Shown one piece after another: positions 46,122 through 58,689 of a stretch of 64,000 bases of DNA (position 1 is its first letter; every line of letters begins with the position of its first letter). The position numbers and the translations under genes were made by a program. The DNA is from Vicia villosa (taxonomy: Eukaryota; Streptophyta; Magnoliopsida; Fabales; Fabaceae), in assembly GCF_029867415.1 (NCBI RefSeq), contig NC_081185.1:115551466-115615465 (forward strand). The letters run 5' to 3'. The notes beneath the pieces were generated by a model, which saw only the letters and a list, made by a program, of their open reading frames with translations, was not told the DNA's origin and did not search any database.

Positions 46122-48299
46122 TGTAACACCCCATATTTTCATTATTTGATTTAAATTGGAATTAAATTATTTATTTGGAATTATTTGGCATTTGATTGGA
46201 TTTAGTTGAAGAATTATGGAAAAAAAGAGGTTATTGGGCTTGATGTGGTGTTAGTAAAGAGGGGGTGCTATGCTAGTAGGCCTTTTACGAAATTAAAATC
46301 TATTTTCATAAAAATAAGGAATTGAGGAAAAAAGGAAAATAGATGTGAAAGAGGAGCAGAAGGGTAGAAGTGCTGAAACGTGAAAGAGGAACAGAAGAGG
46401 AAGATGGCTAATCAAGATCCTTGGCTAAGGTAAGGGGGGACTCTTCCGATTAACCTCTATTATCGGGTTGTAGATGATAGGATTAAGATTTGTATGGTAT
46501 TGATTCAATAGAGGAGTATGTTCTAGGTTGAAGTTTTGACATTTAGGTTCAAATTGATAAATTATGTGTAAATACATGTTTTTGATGTTTGATTATGTTT
46601 GGATGTGTTGTTGAGGCATGAAATAACATGGAATGATTGTGAATTGATTCTGTTTTTCGTGTATGGTCGAAATGATTCGATTTGGGTTATGTTGGATGGA
46701 AATAAGTTGCTGTCAAAAGTTCTTTTTTTGCTGTTACAGGTGATGTAACCGGTTACGGTCAGGCTTGTAACCGGTTACGGTGGTGAAAAATGGGGTTTTT
46801 GGGCTGGTTACGAGTTCGTAATCGGTTACGGTGTTTTCCGTAACCCGTTACGACTGAAACTATTTTTGAAAAATTATTTTCGTAGCCCGTTACGCCTTTT
46901 CGTAACCCGTTACGGCTGAAGCTTTTTTTGAAAAATTATTTTTGTAACCCGTTACGCTGCAGCTTTTACGAAAAATATTTATTTTCAAAAATTCGTATCT
47001 TTTGAACCGTAAATCCATTTTAGACGCCGTTTTGGACGTTGTTCCTTAAATTGAATGCTCTACCATATGAAATAAATAAAACAACAATAACTTGATTTTA
47101 TTTTGAAAAATATCGTTTTCTCCAAATATGGTTTATTCTTGTTTTGCATAATTAATAAGGAGCAATGAATTGTTGGTTGCATAATTGAATATGTGCAATG
47201 ATGTGTGTTGTTATAATGTGATTGCTCCTGCTTGTTATGCAAATGGATGTTGTTCATGGTAAATATGGTTATCATGTGTTTTGAGGAATGATGACGTAAA
47301 TGCTCTGTTGTTGTTGGGTTGATTTGTTGTACTTGATACACGATTGTGAGAGGTGCTATTGTTGTTGCACTGTGTGGTGGATGTTATATCTGTTATGATG
47401 TTGTGGTTGTAATTGGTGTTTGTTATACATATATTGTCGATGTAAAATATGTATTCTATTTGGTTGGGAATAACATAACTGTGTGTGTGGCTATTGGGTA
47501 CTATATTGGTTGATGATTATGACATTGGTTGGTCTATGTCGATGATGAGCATGTTATGGTTGATACATGCATTTCATAATCATTATGTGGCTGATCCTTG
47601 ACGATGGTGGATCAGTGGTAGCTAATTCCCATTGTGTGGAATTAGTGAGTGGGTGTCGCCGTATCCTTGACGATGGTGGATCAGTGAGATGGGTTCATCC
47701 CATGATTGGTACCACATGCATGTAGTTGCATTGCATTAGGTGTTTGATTTGTTATAACATGAATGGAAGTTGTCCAATGTTATAATGTTGCGTGTTTGAT
47801 GTATGTGTGTATAGCCAGAATATATGATGATGATGGGTGAATATTATACTGTTGAGGTTTTATCGTTTTATGAACTGATAACATTGTTTAATTGCGAATG
47901 AGACTCACCCTTACTGTTGATTATTTTTCAGATTAAGGATTAGCGGCTTGTGCTGGGTGAGGATAACTCGTAGAGTTACTTCGTGTAGTTCGGTTGTGTC
48001 GGTGTCATGCTCTGGTCTTGTAACACTGGGGGGCTCTTGTGTTTAGAGTTGGATGATAACTCTAGTTTGTGTTTTGTTGTTGAATAATGTTGTTTATGCC
48101 TTGAACATGGTAGATGATGGTTTTGATTATACAACTAATAAAGTATTCCGTTGTGTTTTAAACATGTTTGCAATTGTTTATGTTCCTCAGAACAGCATGG
48201 CAGATGTTTTATTTTATATGAGATAATTGTAACACTCTTAATCACATGTTTACTCTGAAAATATCATTTAATTTATTGGGGGTTTAGAAGGGTGTTACA
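46122..48299 (+). repeat. Gypsy D 5' LTR
   Basis: LTR of 2,178 bp. It contains a cluster of GTAACCGGTTAC-like palindromes (46745-46956) and a duplicated ATCCTTGACGATGGTGGATC near 47594 and 47662. Confidence 0.93.
46745..46956. promoter_or_regulatory. Palindromic GTAACCGGTTAC cluster in the gypsy D 5' LTR
   Basis: Two perfect 12-bp palindromes (46745-46756, 46767-46778), then several near copies of the GTAACCCGTTACG type. The matching cluster in the 3' LTR is 55346-55516. A DNA-binding role is inferred. Confidence 0.6.
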
Positions 48300-48303
48300 A
48301 TAG

Positions 48304-48321
48304 TGGTATCAGAGCAGGTCC
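48304..48321 (+). other. Primer-binding site of gypsy D
   Basis: TGGTATCAGAGCAGGTCC, initiator tRNA-Met type, four bases after the LTR end. Confidence 0.9.
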
Positions 48322-49649
48322 GTCCGTACGGCCAATTGTCGAGTCAGTTGAGTTGCAAGACAGTTGTATATTGTTGGTGTTTTATCCCTTAGTACACGAC
48401 ATGTGAGTGAACGACGATCGGTACTTATTTGTTTTATTGCAGGTGTTGGATTGAAACAAGTGGGGGAGAAGCTTCGATTCTCGGTTATGTTTATGTTGTA
48501 AGATGATTGATTCAGTAGGCTGTTGTTGGCAACAGTGCACACGTTGTTGGAGTTGTTGTTTTCCGAATCGAAGGTGACTTGGAATTAAGACTTGACTGGT
48601 AATTTAGTTGGAGTATCTTGAAGGAGGATGATTAGATGTAATTGATGATTATTTGTAGGAGAGGAAAATTAGAAAGTTGCAATTTATCAGCTCTGCTGAT
48701 GTACTGCGAAGTTGTCGGTTGAGTAGCCTTGCATTTCGGGAGAGGCTTAGTTGCAGGTCTGCAAGGAGGATTGCTGCGATGATGTTTCAGAAAACGAACT
48801 TCGGTGACGGAATGTGTTGCCCAAGTTATAATAATGTTTGGAAGTGAAGAGATATGATAAGGATCTGTTTAAAATGTGATTGATTTGAAGATGATGAGTT
48901 TCGGAGTGGAATTTCCGCAAGCAAAACGCAGGAAAGTTGCTGAATCATTATGAAACTTCGAAAATTCATAACTGGAGTTCTGGACATCCGATTTGAGTTC
49001 CGTTTGAAGCGACAGAAAGCTAACGAGATGAACCTTGTTATAAAAATGGTTGCAGCAGCTGTAACAAATTTAATTGTGACAGAATGATGTTGGAAAGAGG
49101 TGAAGTTGCGGTTACGCTTGCTCTTAGAACTAGACTTGTTTGTTGGTACTGCACGGGATATCAGTGTCAGAGTTGAACGGATTAAAGGAATAATTAAAAG
49201 GTTTGTTGAGAAGCAATTTTAGGAATTAAATGTACCAATTGAGGAGTTTTGGATATATCATATAGAGTGTCGCTGCATGATGTCGATGTTGCATTTCGGA
49301 TAACGATTGGAAAATTCATACCTTGAGTTCCGAGTGTCGGATTAACGTGTCGTTTGAACCTACGAAGAGGAGAGATTATGTTATACCTTATAAGAGAGTT
49401 ATAAATACAGTGGGGTGATCCTATAAAGAGATATTTCAAAGTTGGTTAAGAAAGCGTGAAGCTTGTTGAATAGGAATGGTTACTACCGTGATTGTTTGAA
49501 ACGAAGTTGAGTATAACATGTTGTTGATGAATAAGTTGATGAGATGTTCGGTAATAAAGATGATTTGAGTGCCGATGGATTTTAGTGAGAATTGAATTAG
49601 TAGTAAAGGTGAGATAAACTTTAGAACGGTTGAAGTCGTATTTGTGAGG
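48322..49649 (+). other. Gypsy D interior, gag/pol region beyond recognition
   Basis: I could not read any gag, protease or reverse transcriptase motif. Presumably decayed or rearranged. Confidence 0.5.
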
Positions 49650-50300
49650 CGTCACTGATAGGTTTGGGTGGTGTATTGATGCAAGATCAGCAAGTAGTAG
49701 CTTATGTGTCGAGACAACTCAGAGTGCATGAAAGGAATTATCCGACTCATGATTTGGAGTTGGCAGCCATGGGTTTGTTTTGAAGTTATGGCGACATTGT
49801 TTGTATGGTTCGAAATTCGAAGTGTTTAGTGATCATAAGAGTCCGAAGTATCTCTTCTATCAGAAGGAGCTGAATATGAGGCAGAGGAGGTGGTTAGAAT
49901 TCCTTAAAGATTATGATTTTGGTTTGAATTACCATCCTGGTAAGGAAAATGTTGTGATAATGCGTTGCGTAGGAAGTCTTTAAATATGTCGGTGCCAATG
50001 GTGAAAGAGTTGGATTTAACTGAACAATTTAGAGATTTGAGTTTGGTATGTGAAGACACTCCTAATAATGTTATATTGGGTATGCTAAAGCTGACTAGTG
50101 GTATTCTTGACGAGATTAGAGGAGTTCAGAAAGCTGATGTTGAATTAGTCGATAAGTTGACTTTGAATTCTTCAAGGCAAGGGCGGTGAATTCAGAGTTG
50201 ACGAGAATGGTATATTGAGGTTTGGTGACAGAATTTGTGTTCCTGATGTTGCTGAACTTCGAAAGAATATTCTAGAAGAAGGACACCGTAGTGAATTATT
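49650..50300 (+). pseudogene. Gypsy D RNase H and integrase N-terminal remnant
   Basis: The plus strand shows [20 protein letters not shown] then [11 protein letters not shown]. After a frameshift near 49775 it reads [20 protein letters not shown] then [20 protein letters not shown], the Ty3/gypsy RNase H. A linker [20 protein letters not shown] follows, then RFGDRICVPDVAELRKNILE and EGHRS at the start of the integrase zinc-binding domain. Another shift is at about 50180. The linker wording is typical of plant Tekay-type chromoviruses. The integrase core is missing. Confidence 0.85.
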
Positions 50301-51763
50301 GGACTATGATGATGTTAATGAGTTTGAGTGCAAACTCAGAAAGGACACTATTATGTAGTAACAACAGTTTATGCTTAAATATGATTGTCGGCTATCTATT
50401 GACAAATTGAGGACTTGATCACCCTTAATCTCTTGTTGATAGTAGATGGAATCATATAGATGGTGTGAGATTGTTTTTTACTTTAATGGTATAAGATGGG
50501 ATGAATACTAAGCCGTGAGAATAATCACTCACCATGTTGTGTGAACTTATGGAAAAGTGAATATGAAAAAGTGCAATATATTGAAAGGTGACTTAAGACA
50601 GGTAATCGGAGTTGCACAACGAAAGTGTTATGTGGAGTGGTGTTATGAGTACTACTCATAGGCAGTGAGGAATTAATATGTCGGGAGCCTACGTAGAGAA
50701 CATGTATTGATCTATATGTTGGATTTAGGATCTATTGGATGAAGAATGTTGTACCGGAGAATTAGAACCCTTTTGAATAATTGCCGAGATGATGAATATG
50801 TTATTATGGTTGTACGTAGTTAACGAGTATGGATTCGGCGAAATTGAAACGAGGAGTTGATGCTATATGATGCTGTAATAGTTTTGTGTTGTTATTAAGG
50901 TGATATTGTAGATTCCAGATATAATGAGTAATTATACTCTATGAAGGATGAGGTTGATTTGATTCTTAGTAGAGAGCAGGACTCAGTTCGAGCTATTTTG
51001 TAAACAACGATATATTGATGCTAATGAGTGTGATTATAACTACTTGTGTGTACTCGTTCCGATGGTTGGAATGTTTTAATAGATGTAGTAACTCAGGAAT
51101 TGTTTTGAGTGCGAGTAAGTATTGCTAAGTGGTAGATTAGTACCATGGATGGTAAAGAATGATTCTTGAACGAATGAGTAAAGAGGACCAGAGTTGAGTG
51201 TAACTCAGAAATCTAATTGGTAATGATGGTGGTAACGAGTAACCAGAGTAGTGCGGCGAAAGCAGAATGTAAAATGTTGGATAATTGATGGAGTAACTTA
51301 AGAGAAGTCAGATAATTGGGATTCAATGGTATGAAGAATATTATTATTGAGGTTCTTGAGAAAAGCAGTTGGTGAAAGTATTATTTTATCTTTCAAATGG
51401 AAAAGTGTGTTTCAGGCTGGTACGTTCGTATATGGAATGCATTGCTACAGTGTCGATAAGGTGTGATCATACCACGGGTTGTGTAATTATATTATTCAGT
51501 TATTGGGCATATTGTATGAGTCGTACCTCAATGTACTATTGTTGTTAACCTTTTGGAGGTATAACGAGTAGTACACCTTGGGGTGGTCAAGTGCGACGTA
51601 AGAGCCGAGATTGAATACGTGAGATGTGTTTCCTGTTGGTTATGTCAGATGGATTTTTGAGGATTGACCGATGAAAATGTTACATGGGAACTGGAGAGTC
51701 AGATGAAGGGCTCTATCTATAACTTTTCACTTGAAGTATGTTTTCGAGGACGAAAACTCTTTT
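50301..51763 (+). other. Gypsy D 3' interior, degraded
   Basis: No integrase core is readable. Near the end, ENVTWELESQMK and FEDENSFSGGE (51674-51774) are the characteristic chromovirus polyprotein tail. Confidence 0.6.
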
Positions 51764-51776
51764 AGTGGGGGAGAGT
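51764..51776 (+). other. Polypurine tract of gypsy D
   Basis: AGTGGGGGAGAGT, which once lay directly before the 3' LTR and is now separated from it by the solo LTR. Confidence 0.8.
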
Positions 51777-52903
51777 TGTGTAGCAACCTGCCTAAAATCT
51801 AAACTTAGAGAGTCGCCACCTATTCTGAAGGGCGAATAGGAAACCCTACGTAGTATAGAGATCAGGGTAAGATACTATATTCAGGTCGAGGGAAGGTGTT
51901 AGGCATCCTCAACCCTTTCCTATTGGCTTTGAATCTAAGGTAAAGGTTTGTGGCTAAAATTATTGAAGTTTATAGGTAAGGAAATGAATAAGGGGAAAAT
52001 TGAGATCTTAGGGAAGGGGACTCGCCTTGTTGCCAAGTGCCTACGTATCTCCTTATGGAGAATCAGAGTCAACGTAGTTCGGGGAAGGGTTGTACGCCCT
52101 TAAGGTTTGAAATTTGATTTGAAGGTTTGAAGGCTTTTGGATAGCCTATCGTAGTTTGAATGAGGATAAAAATCCGTAATTTGCAATTGGAGTTTGAAAG
52201 ATGTTTGAAGAGTGTTCTGAGATTTGGATTTGGGCGTACAACCCTGGTTTGATATGGCACTATTAACCGCAACGATCAATAGATTCGATCGCCATAGTTA
52301 ACAGATTGAAAGTTGTATCGTTACCAATTTTAATCAATTAGTTTGATTATTACTAATAACGAATTATAGTATTTTTAATAATTTAATAATTAGTTTGTAT
52401 CCTTACCCCTCGTAACCGATTAATTCGATTAAAAAGAATAAGGAATTTGAAATGATGAAATTGAATAGTTAATCATCGCAACCAATGAGGATGGTTGAAA
52501 CCATTTAACTAAATAGAAATTAATTATATTTTAATTAAATAAACATTTTAATTAAAATTATCATTGCCCATAGCGATTAATCGATTTAATCGGCACGAAC
52601 AACAAATTGACATTTTAATATAAATACCATGTACTAATTTTTTTTAGAAAAATAATTATTAATACATGAATAAATATATTAAAGGATATTTTAATTAAAA
52701 CACAATAAATAATAAAAATTATTTAAGTTAATTAGGATTGTAATTCAGTGTGGCAGCTTTGATGGTCTATGATATGAGGACCCAGACTGGGCGCGTTGGA
52801 TCTAAGGGATTTATGATCCTACGGTTGGAACTGAGCGTACACCGTAGACTACGGGATAAGCGCAGCATGGGATCAAGAGACAAAGTTTGCTTTATAAAAA
52901 TAA

Positions 52904-52985
52904 TAGGGAGCGAGGGATCGAACCCTCGTCCCTTTGTTCACACGCGCGCGCTCTTACCACCCCAACCAAACGTTTTACGCGTTTA
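52904..52985 (-). other. tRNA-like sequence in the solo LTR
   Basis: The minus strand has GGGTGGTAAGAGCGC (A-box-like) and GGGTTCGATCCCTCG (B box, near 52912-52926). The T-arm hairpin is strong but one position off tRNA geometry. It lies downstream of the TATA box, unlike in the other two LTRs. Confidence 0.45.
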
Positions 52986-53683
52986 AAATACGCGTCCAAA
53001 GCAATATATGCAAAACAAGAAATTAGATGCAGATAAGGCGCGCGAATTTCAAATGCGCCAATACCACGACGACACATCATCGTCGTCCCAGCCACACCTG
53101 CAAGATCATACAAATGTTTTGCTACGATTTTGCTAGCATTTTGTTCGTAGCAAGCGCATCTGAGGAAATAACGAACAGGGCATACATAGGTATAAATCTT
53201 TCGCGACCTCTCTAATCTCATCGTCTGAAGCGTGAGAAACTAACCACACACCCAATTGACCCTAATTTTACTTCTATTCTAAACCCCCAAACTGAAACCC
53301 TAGAGCTTGATTCGGACGTTAATGGCGAAGTGAGATTAAGGCGCGCAAACTCAAAACTAACAACCCAGAAACGTTCATGGCATCAATATAAACCCAAATA
53401 TGCAACTAAATTTCAATGGGACTGCATAAATTATTCAGTTCGACCAAATTTTGAAAACGACTTACTTGCGTTAGATGGAGGATATTCTGGGGTTGTTGTT
53501 GCAGAGTAATGATCTTAACAGCTTCAGAATGATCCCAGGAAGCTATAGCAATGCTCGAATCTCCTTAGAACCCCTCCAATCTCCGAAATCGGATTCCACT
53601 TTTGAAGGTTTTTTTTTGTTCTTGCTCGTGCCTCCTCGTTCCGAATTCCCCCCAACCCCTATCCTTGTGCCTTGCTTCACTTA

Positions 53684-53690
53684 CTTATAG
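53684..53690 (-). promoter_or_regulatory. TATA box of the solo LTR
   Basis: CTATAAG on the minus strand, in sequence alignable with the Ogre-2 TATA region. Confidence 0.45.
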
Positions 53691-54723
53691 ACTCCTCTTA
53701 GGTCACGAATTTGAGGCCCAATGATCACTAAATCCACTCTTGCCAAATCTTGGAAAATTGATCTTTTCCTTTTATGGAAGCTTGCTATTTTGAAGAATAT
53801 TGTATCAATTTCTTCCCCTTTGATCATGCACGAAAATTGCAATATATTTTACCATAAATGGTGATTGGAAACAATCAAAATATATTTTCTACAAGAATAT
53901 TTGATTTCCCATTTTATTTAAATCATAAAAATTAATTTTAAATGAAATAAAAAATGTATAAAATCAAATAAAATGAAATGCTTCTTGTCATATATTTTGG
54001 ATAGATTGTGGGCCCAATTTAGGTCATAAAAGTATGGCCCACTTGTAAAAATTTCCACTTAGACTCCCTTTGTTTCACATTTGATCATCCAAAATCGCCC
54101 AATTTTGACCAAGCATATCTCACTCAATTTTTGAGATATGAAGGAATTCTAATACTTTTTGGAAACCTCAAGAGGTCCTCTACAAGCCACTTTGGAATAT
54201 ATTTTCCATTTGGAGCTTTTATCTTGATCATATCCTCCTTGGGAAAAAAACTACTTTTGAAGGATGCCTGAAAAAGACCTGTAATCTTTTGCACTGTATC
54301 TCTCAAATGAATCATTTCTAGCCCTGGCTTGTGAGAGACAAAGTTGTAGGGAATCCAATTTCCTTCAAAATAGGCTTTGAGTGGGGAATTTTTGATGTTC
54401 CATGTGAAAGTTATGCCCAGTCAAAGTTGGGTTGACTTTCTCCTAAGAAACCCTAATTTGAACCTTTTTGCATTTGTTCATCTCTGAGTTTCTATTAATG
54501 GAATCATGATCAATCTTTGATCAAATGATGGTTATGCACCTCTATACTTGATGTTTGACCAATGATCATAGTTTGAATCATGCTTTGATTGCAGTTGACC
54601 TTCAAGTTTGAATCAGTTGACTGTGGATCTTGGGGATTGTTTGAGCAAAGCTTTGGCACTGAATCTTGAACCTTGGATCATTGTGAATGGAACATGGAGG
54701 GCAAATTTTGGGGTATGACAAGT

Positions 54724-56822
54724 TGTAACACCCCATATTTTCATTATTTGATTTAAATTGGAATTAAATTATTTATTTGGTATTATTTGGCATTTGATTG
54801 GATTTAATTGAAGAATTATGGAAAAAAAGAGGTTATTGGGCTTGATGTGGTGTTGTAAAGAGGGGGTGCTATGCTAGTAGGCCTTTTACTAAATTAAAAT
54901 ATATTTTCATAAAAATAAGGAATTGAGGAAAAAAGGAAAATAGATGTGAAAGAGGAGCAGAAGAGTAGAAGTGCTGATACGTGAAAGAGGAACAGAAGAG
55001 GAAGAGGGCTAATCAAGATCCTTGGCTAAGGTAAGGGGGGACTCTTCTGATTAACCTCTATTATCGGGTTATAGATGATAGGATTAAGATTTGTATGGTA
55101 TTGATTCAATAGAGGAGTATGTTCTAGGTTGGGGTTTTGACATTTAGGTTCAAATTGATAAATTATGTGTAAATGCATGGTTGTTGATGTTTGATTATGT
55201 TTGGATGTGTTGTTGAGGCATGAAATAACATGGAATGATTGTGAATTGATTCTGTTTTTCGTGTATGGTCGAAATGATTCGATTTGGGTTGTGTTGGATG
55301 GAAATAAGTTGCTGTCAAAAGTGCTTTTCTTGCTGTTACAGGTGATATAACCGGTTACGGTCAGGCTTGTACCCGGTTACGGTGGTGAAAAATGGGGTTT
55401 TTGGGCTGGTTACGAGTTCGTAACCGGTTACGGTGTTTTTCGTAACCCGTTACGGCTGAAATTGTTTTTGAAAAATTATTTTCGTAACCCGTTACGCCTT
55501 TTCGTAACCCGTTACGCTGCAGCTTTTACAAAAATATTTATTTTCAAAAATTCGTATCTTTTGAACCGTAAATCCATTTTAGACGCCGTTTTGGACGTTG
55601 TTCCTTAAATTGAATGCTCTACCATATGAAATAAATAAAACAATAATAACTTGATTTTATTTTGAAAAGTATCGTTTTCTCCAAATGTGGTTTATTCTTG
55701 TTTTGCATAATTGATAAGGAGCAATGCATTGTTGGTTGCATAATTGAATATGTGCAATGATGTGTGTTGTTATAATGTGATTGCTCCTGCTTGTTATGCA
55801 AATGGATGTTGTTGATGGTAAATATGGTTATCATGTGTTTTGAGGAATGATGACGTAAATGCTCTATTGTTGTTGGGTTGATTTGTTGTACTTGATACAC
55901 GATTGTGAGAGGTGCTATTGTTGTTGCACTGTGTGGTGGATGTTATATCTGTTATGATGTTGTGGTTGTAATTGGTGTTTGTTATACATATATTGTCGAT
56001 GTAAAATATGTATTCTATTTGGTTGGGAATAACATAACTGTGTGTGTGGCTATTGGGTACTATATTGGTTGATGATTATGACATTGGTTGGTCTATATGG
56101 ATGATGAGCATGTTATGGATACATGCATTTCATAATCATTATGTGGCTGATCCTTGACGATGGTGGATCAGTGGTAGCTAATTCCCATTGTGTGGAATTA
56201 GTGAGTGGGTGTCGCCGTATCCTTGACGATGGTGGATCGGTGAGATGGGTTCGTCCCATGATTGGTACCACATGCATGTAGTTGCATTGCATTAGGTGTT
56301 TGATTTATTATAACAGGAATGGAAGTTGTCCAATGTTATAATGTTGTGTGTTTGATGTATGTGTGTATAGCCTGAATATATGATGATGATGGGTGAATAT
56401 TATACTGTTGAGGTTTTATCGTTTTATTAACTAATAACATTGTTTAATTGCGAATGAGACTCGCCCTTACTGTTGATTATTTTTCAGATTAAGGATTAGC
56501 GGCTTGTGCTGGGTGAGGATAACTCGTAGAGTTACTTCGTGTAGTTCGGTTGTGTCGGTGTCATGCTCTGGTCTTGTAACATTGGGGGACTCTTGTGTTT
56601 AGAGTTGGATGATAACTCTAGTTTTGGTTTTGTTGTTGAATAATGTTGTTTATTCAACTAATGAAGTATTCTGTTGTGTTTTAAACATGTTTGCAATTGT
56701 TTATGTTCCTCAGAACAGCATGGCAGATGTTTTATTTTATATGAGATAATTGTAACACTCTTAATCACATGTTTACTCTAAAAATATCATTTAATTTATT
56801 GGGGGTTTAGAAGGGTGTTACA
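54724..56822 (+). repeat. Gypsy D 3' LTR
   Basis: LTR of 2,099 bp, shorter than its partner by one lost palindrome block near 55500 and one deletion near 56650. Its first two bases (TG) are part of the solo LTR's duplicated target. Confidence 0.93.
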
Positions 56823-58085
56823 AACACTACATCACTTTTCTCCACATGGTCTCTAAGAAAATGGTGTCGAATTTCTATGTGTTTAGTGCGAGAGTGCAAG
56901 AACGGATTTTTGGTTAAATTTATAGCACTTGTGTTATCACAAAAGATGGGAATATGATCAAGCTTGACATTGAAGTCAAGTAATTGTTGCTTAAGCCATA
57001 AGATTTGAGCACAACAATTACCGGCCGCCACATATTCTGCCTCGGCGGTTGACAAAGCAACGGAAACCTATTTCTTGCTATGCCAACTAACTAAGGAGTT
57101 TGAGAAGAAATGACATGTACCACTAGTGCTTTTCCTATCCAATTTGCAACCGAAAATTCGGAATCGGAGTACCCAACCAAAGAACAATCACTACCTTTGG
57201 AGAACCATAAGCCATACTTAGTTGTACCAACAAGATACCTAAGTATGCGTTTAACGGCCTTTAAGTGAGACTCCTTAGGACATGATTGGTATCTTGCACA
57301 CATGCAAACACTAAACATAATATCGGGACGAGAAGCGATAAGGTAAAGTAGGGAACCGAACATACCTCTATACCTTTTTACATCAACCAGCTTACCATGT
57401 TCATCCCGATTGGGATTGACCGCGATAGGCATTGGGGTGTCAATGGCCTTTGACTTTGCCATGTCAAAGCATTTGATAAGCTCTTGACAATATTTAGTTT
57501 TACTCACAAATTAGCGTTCCTTTAGTTGCTTTATTTGGAGTCCAAGAAAGTATTTTAGTTCACCCATCATGCTCATCTCAAATTCTCCCTGCATAAGCTT
57601 AGAAAACTCCTTGACAAGAGTCATGTTAGTGGACCCAAAAATAATATCATCAACATACACTTGAACCAATATAGAATGCTTTTCATGTCTTTTAATGAAT
57701 AGAGTGGTATCTACCTCCCCTCTTGAGAAACCTTGATTGATTAAAAATCTACTAAGTCGCTCGTACCAAGCTCTAGGAACTTGTTTAAGACCGTACAAGG
57801 CACGCTTAAGTTTATAAACATGATCGGGATGATCAACGTTTTCAAAGCCGGGAGGTTGAGATACATAGACTTCTTCATTAATAAACCCATTTAGAAAAGC
57901 ACTCTTAACGTTCATTTGATATGTCTTAAAGTTTTATGAACATGCAAATGCAATTAACAAGCGTATGGCTTCGAGTCGGGCGACCGGAGCATAAGTCTCC
58001 TCATAATCGATCCATTCCTCTTGGCTATACCCTTGAGCAACAAGACAGGCCTTGTTGCGATTAATAATCCCATTTTTGTCTAGTT
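56823..58085 (-). pseudogene. Copia C reverse transcriptase and RNase H remnant
   Basis: Fragments in three frames show [73 protein letters not shown] (with the YVDD motif), [36 protein letters not shown] and the RNase H piece STAEAEYVAAGNCCAQILWL. Frames break near 57925, 57510 and 57085. The element is a different copia lineage from A and B, judging by its residues. Confidence 0.88.
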
Positions 58086-58681
58086 TGGGCATCCTGTTTA
58101 ACAATTTCTTTACGGTACCAACCTGCTGCATCTTCCCTAATGTACAGCTTCCAACAAGATCCATCGATAATAACTGAAGCGCACTCAAGAATATACATCG
58201 ATAAAGGGATATTCACCATGATCCTTGCAACATCCAACGCCTCCCCTTTAGCCGTATTTTCGTCTACACAAATGAATCTTCCCCAAGACTGAGCCAAAGC
58301 CACGAAAAAATCAGAGCACCAAGCATGGGCCGGTATACCGTAAATCCTGAACCACACGTCCCTTGAAGAGTCAATCATACTTGCCTCCCACTTCTCAATA
58401 TGCGTAAACCAAGACTGCCACCACGTTTCGCCCTCCTTGATTAAATCGTTGATAAAACCTTCCCCTCTTTCTTCAAGTAAGCAACTATTGCTGCCTAGAG
58501 GAGTGACTTTGATCGCGAAAACACCCTTCATCTCCATATGAGTCTGTACATTAAAAGCAGAACCCGGAATACAAACTTTACCAACATAAGCTTTTTCGAA
58601 TCTTCTTCTTAAATCGCTATCCGTTTGAAAGTTAAGCATTACTTTCTCAACCACTGTACCCGCTTGCCCCTTCAAAATCAT
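58086..58681 (-). pseudogene. LINE-type ORF1 fragment (DUF4283-like)
   Basis: An open minus-strand frame of about 200 codons starts at 58681 (MILKGQAGTVVEKVMLNFQT). It contains WEASMIDSSRDVWFRIYGIP and AHAWCSDFFVALAQSWGRFI, which resemble the DUF4283/RNA-binding gag-like protein encoded by plant LINEs. It lacks the C-terminal zinc knuckle. At 58085 it runs into copia C pol sequence, so the last ten or so codons of the ORF are copia DNA in another frame. Confidence 0.7.
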
Positions 58682-58689
58682 TATTATTA

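Larger units (their letters stand above)
51779..54720 (-). repeat. Solo Ogre-type LTR (2,942 bp)
   Basis: On the minus strand it starts TGTCATACCCCAAAATTTGC at 54720 and ends GGTTGCTACA at 51779. It is flanked by AGTTG at 51774-51778 and 54721-54725. There is no interior or second LTR, as expected after unequal LTR recombination. Segments such as TACTTTTTGGAAACCTCAA (54149-54167) and the TTGAC cluster match the Ogre-2 LTR. A tRNA-like segment is at 52904-52985 and a TATA box at 53684-53690. Confidence 0.92.
46122..56822 (+). mobile_element. Gypsy D: Ty3/gypsy element, probably Tekay/Del chromovirus type
   Basis: TSD AACAC at 46117-46121 and 56823-56827. LTRs (46122-48299 and 54724-56822) start TGTAACACCCC and end GTGTTACA. 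A tRNA-Met primer site is at 48304-48321 and a polypurine tract at 51764-51776. The interior is badly decayed; only RNase H, a piece of the integrase zinc region and the C-terminal tail are recognisable. A solo Ogre-type LTR is nested at 51779-54720. By eye the LTRs differ by roughly 2% plus two larger indels, so gypsy D is older than Ogre-1. Confidence 0.93.
45185..58085 (-). mobile_element. Copia C: decayed Ty1/copia element split by gypsy D
   Basis: Minus-strand pol remnants lie at 56823-58085 and continue in frame at 45993-46121 once gypsy D and one AACAC are discounted. Downstream, 45185-45992 is the 3' non-coding region with CCCCTTTGACAAC-type purine tracts on the opposite strand. The 5' half is missing: at about 58085 the reverse transcriptase abuts a LINE-type ORF. 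I could not place its LTRs. Confidence 0.85.

Noticed and set aside
52892..53221. 109-codon minus-strand ORF in the solo LTR
   Set aside because: It overlaps the tRNA-like segment, shows no domain, and has no counterpart in the other Ogre LTRs.
58061..58681. One 206-residue host protein
   Set aside because: It matches LINE ORF1-type sequence and its last codons are copia C DNA read out of frame.
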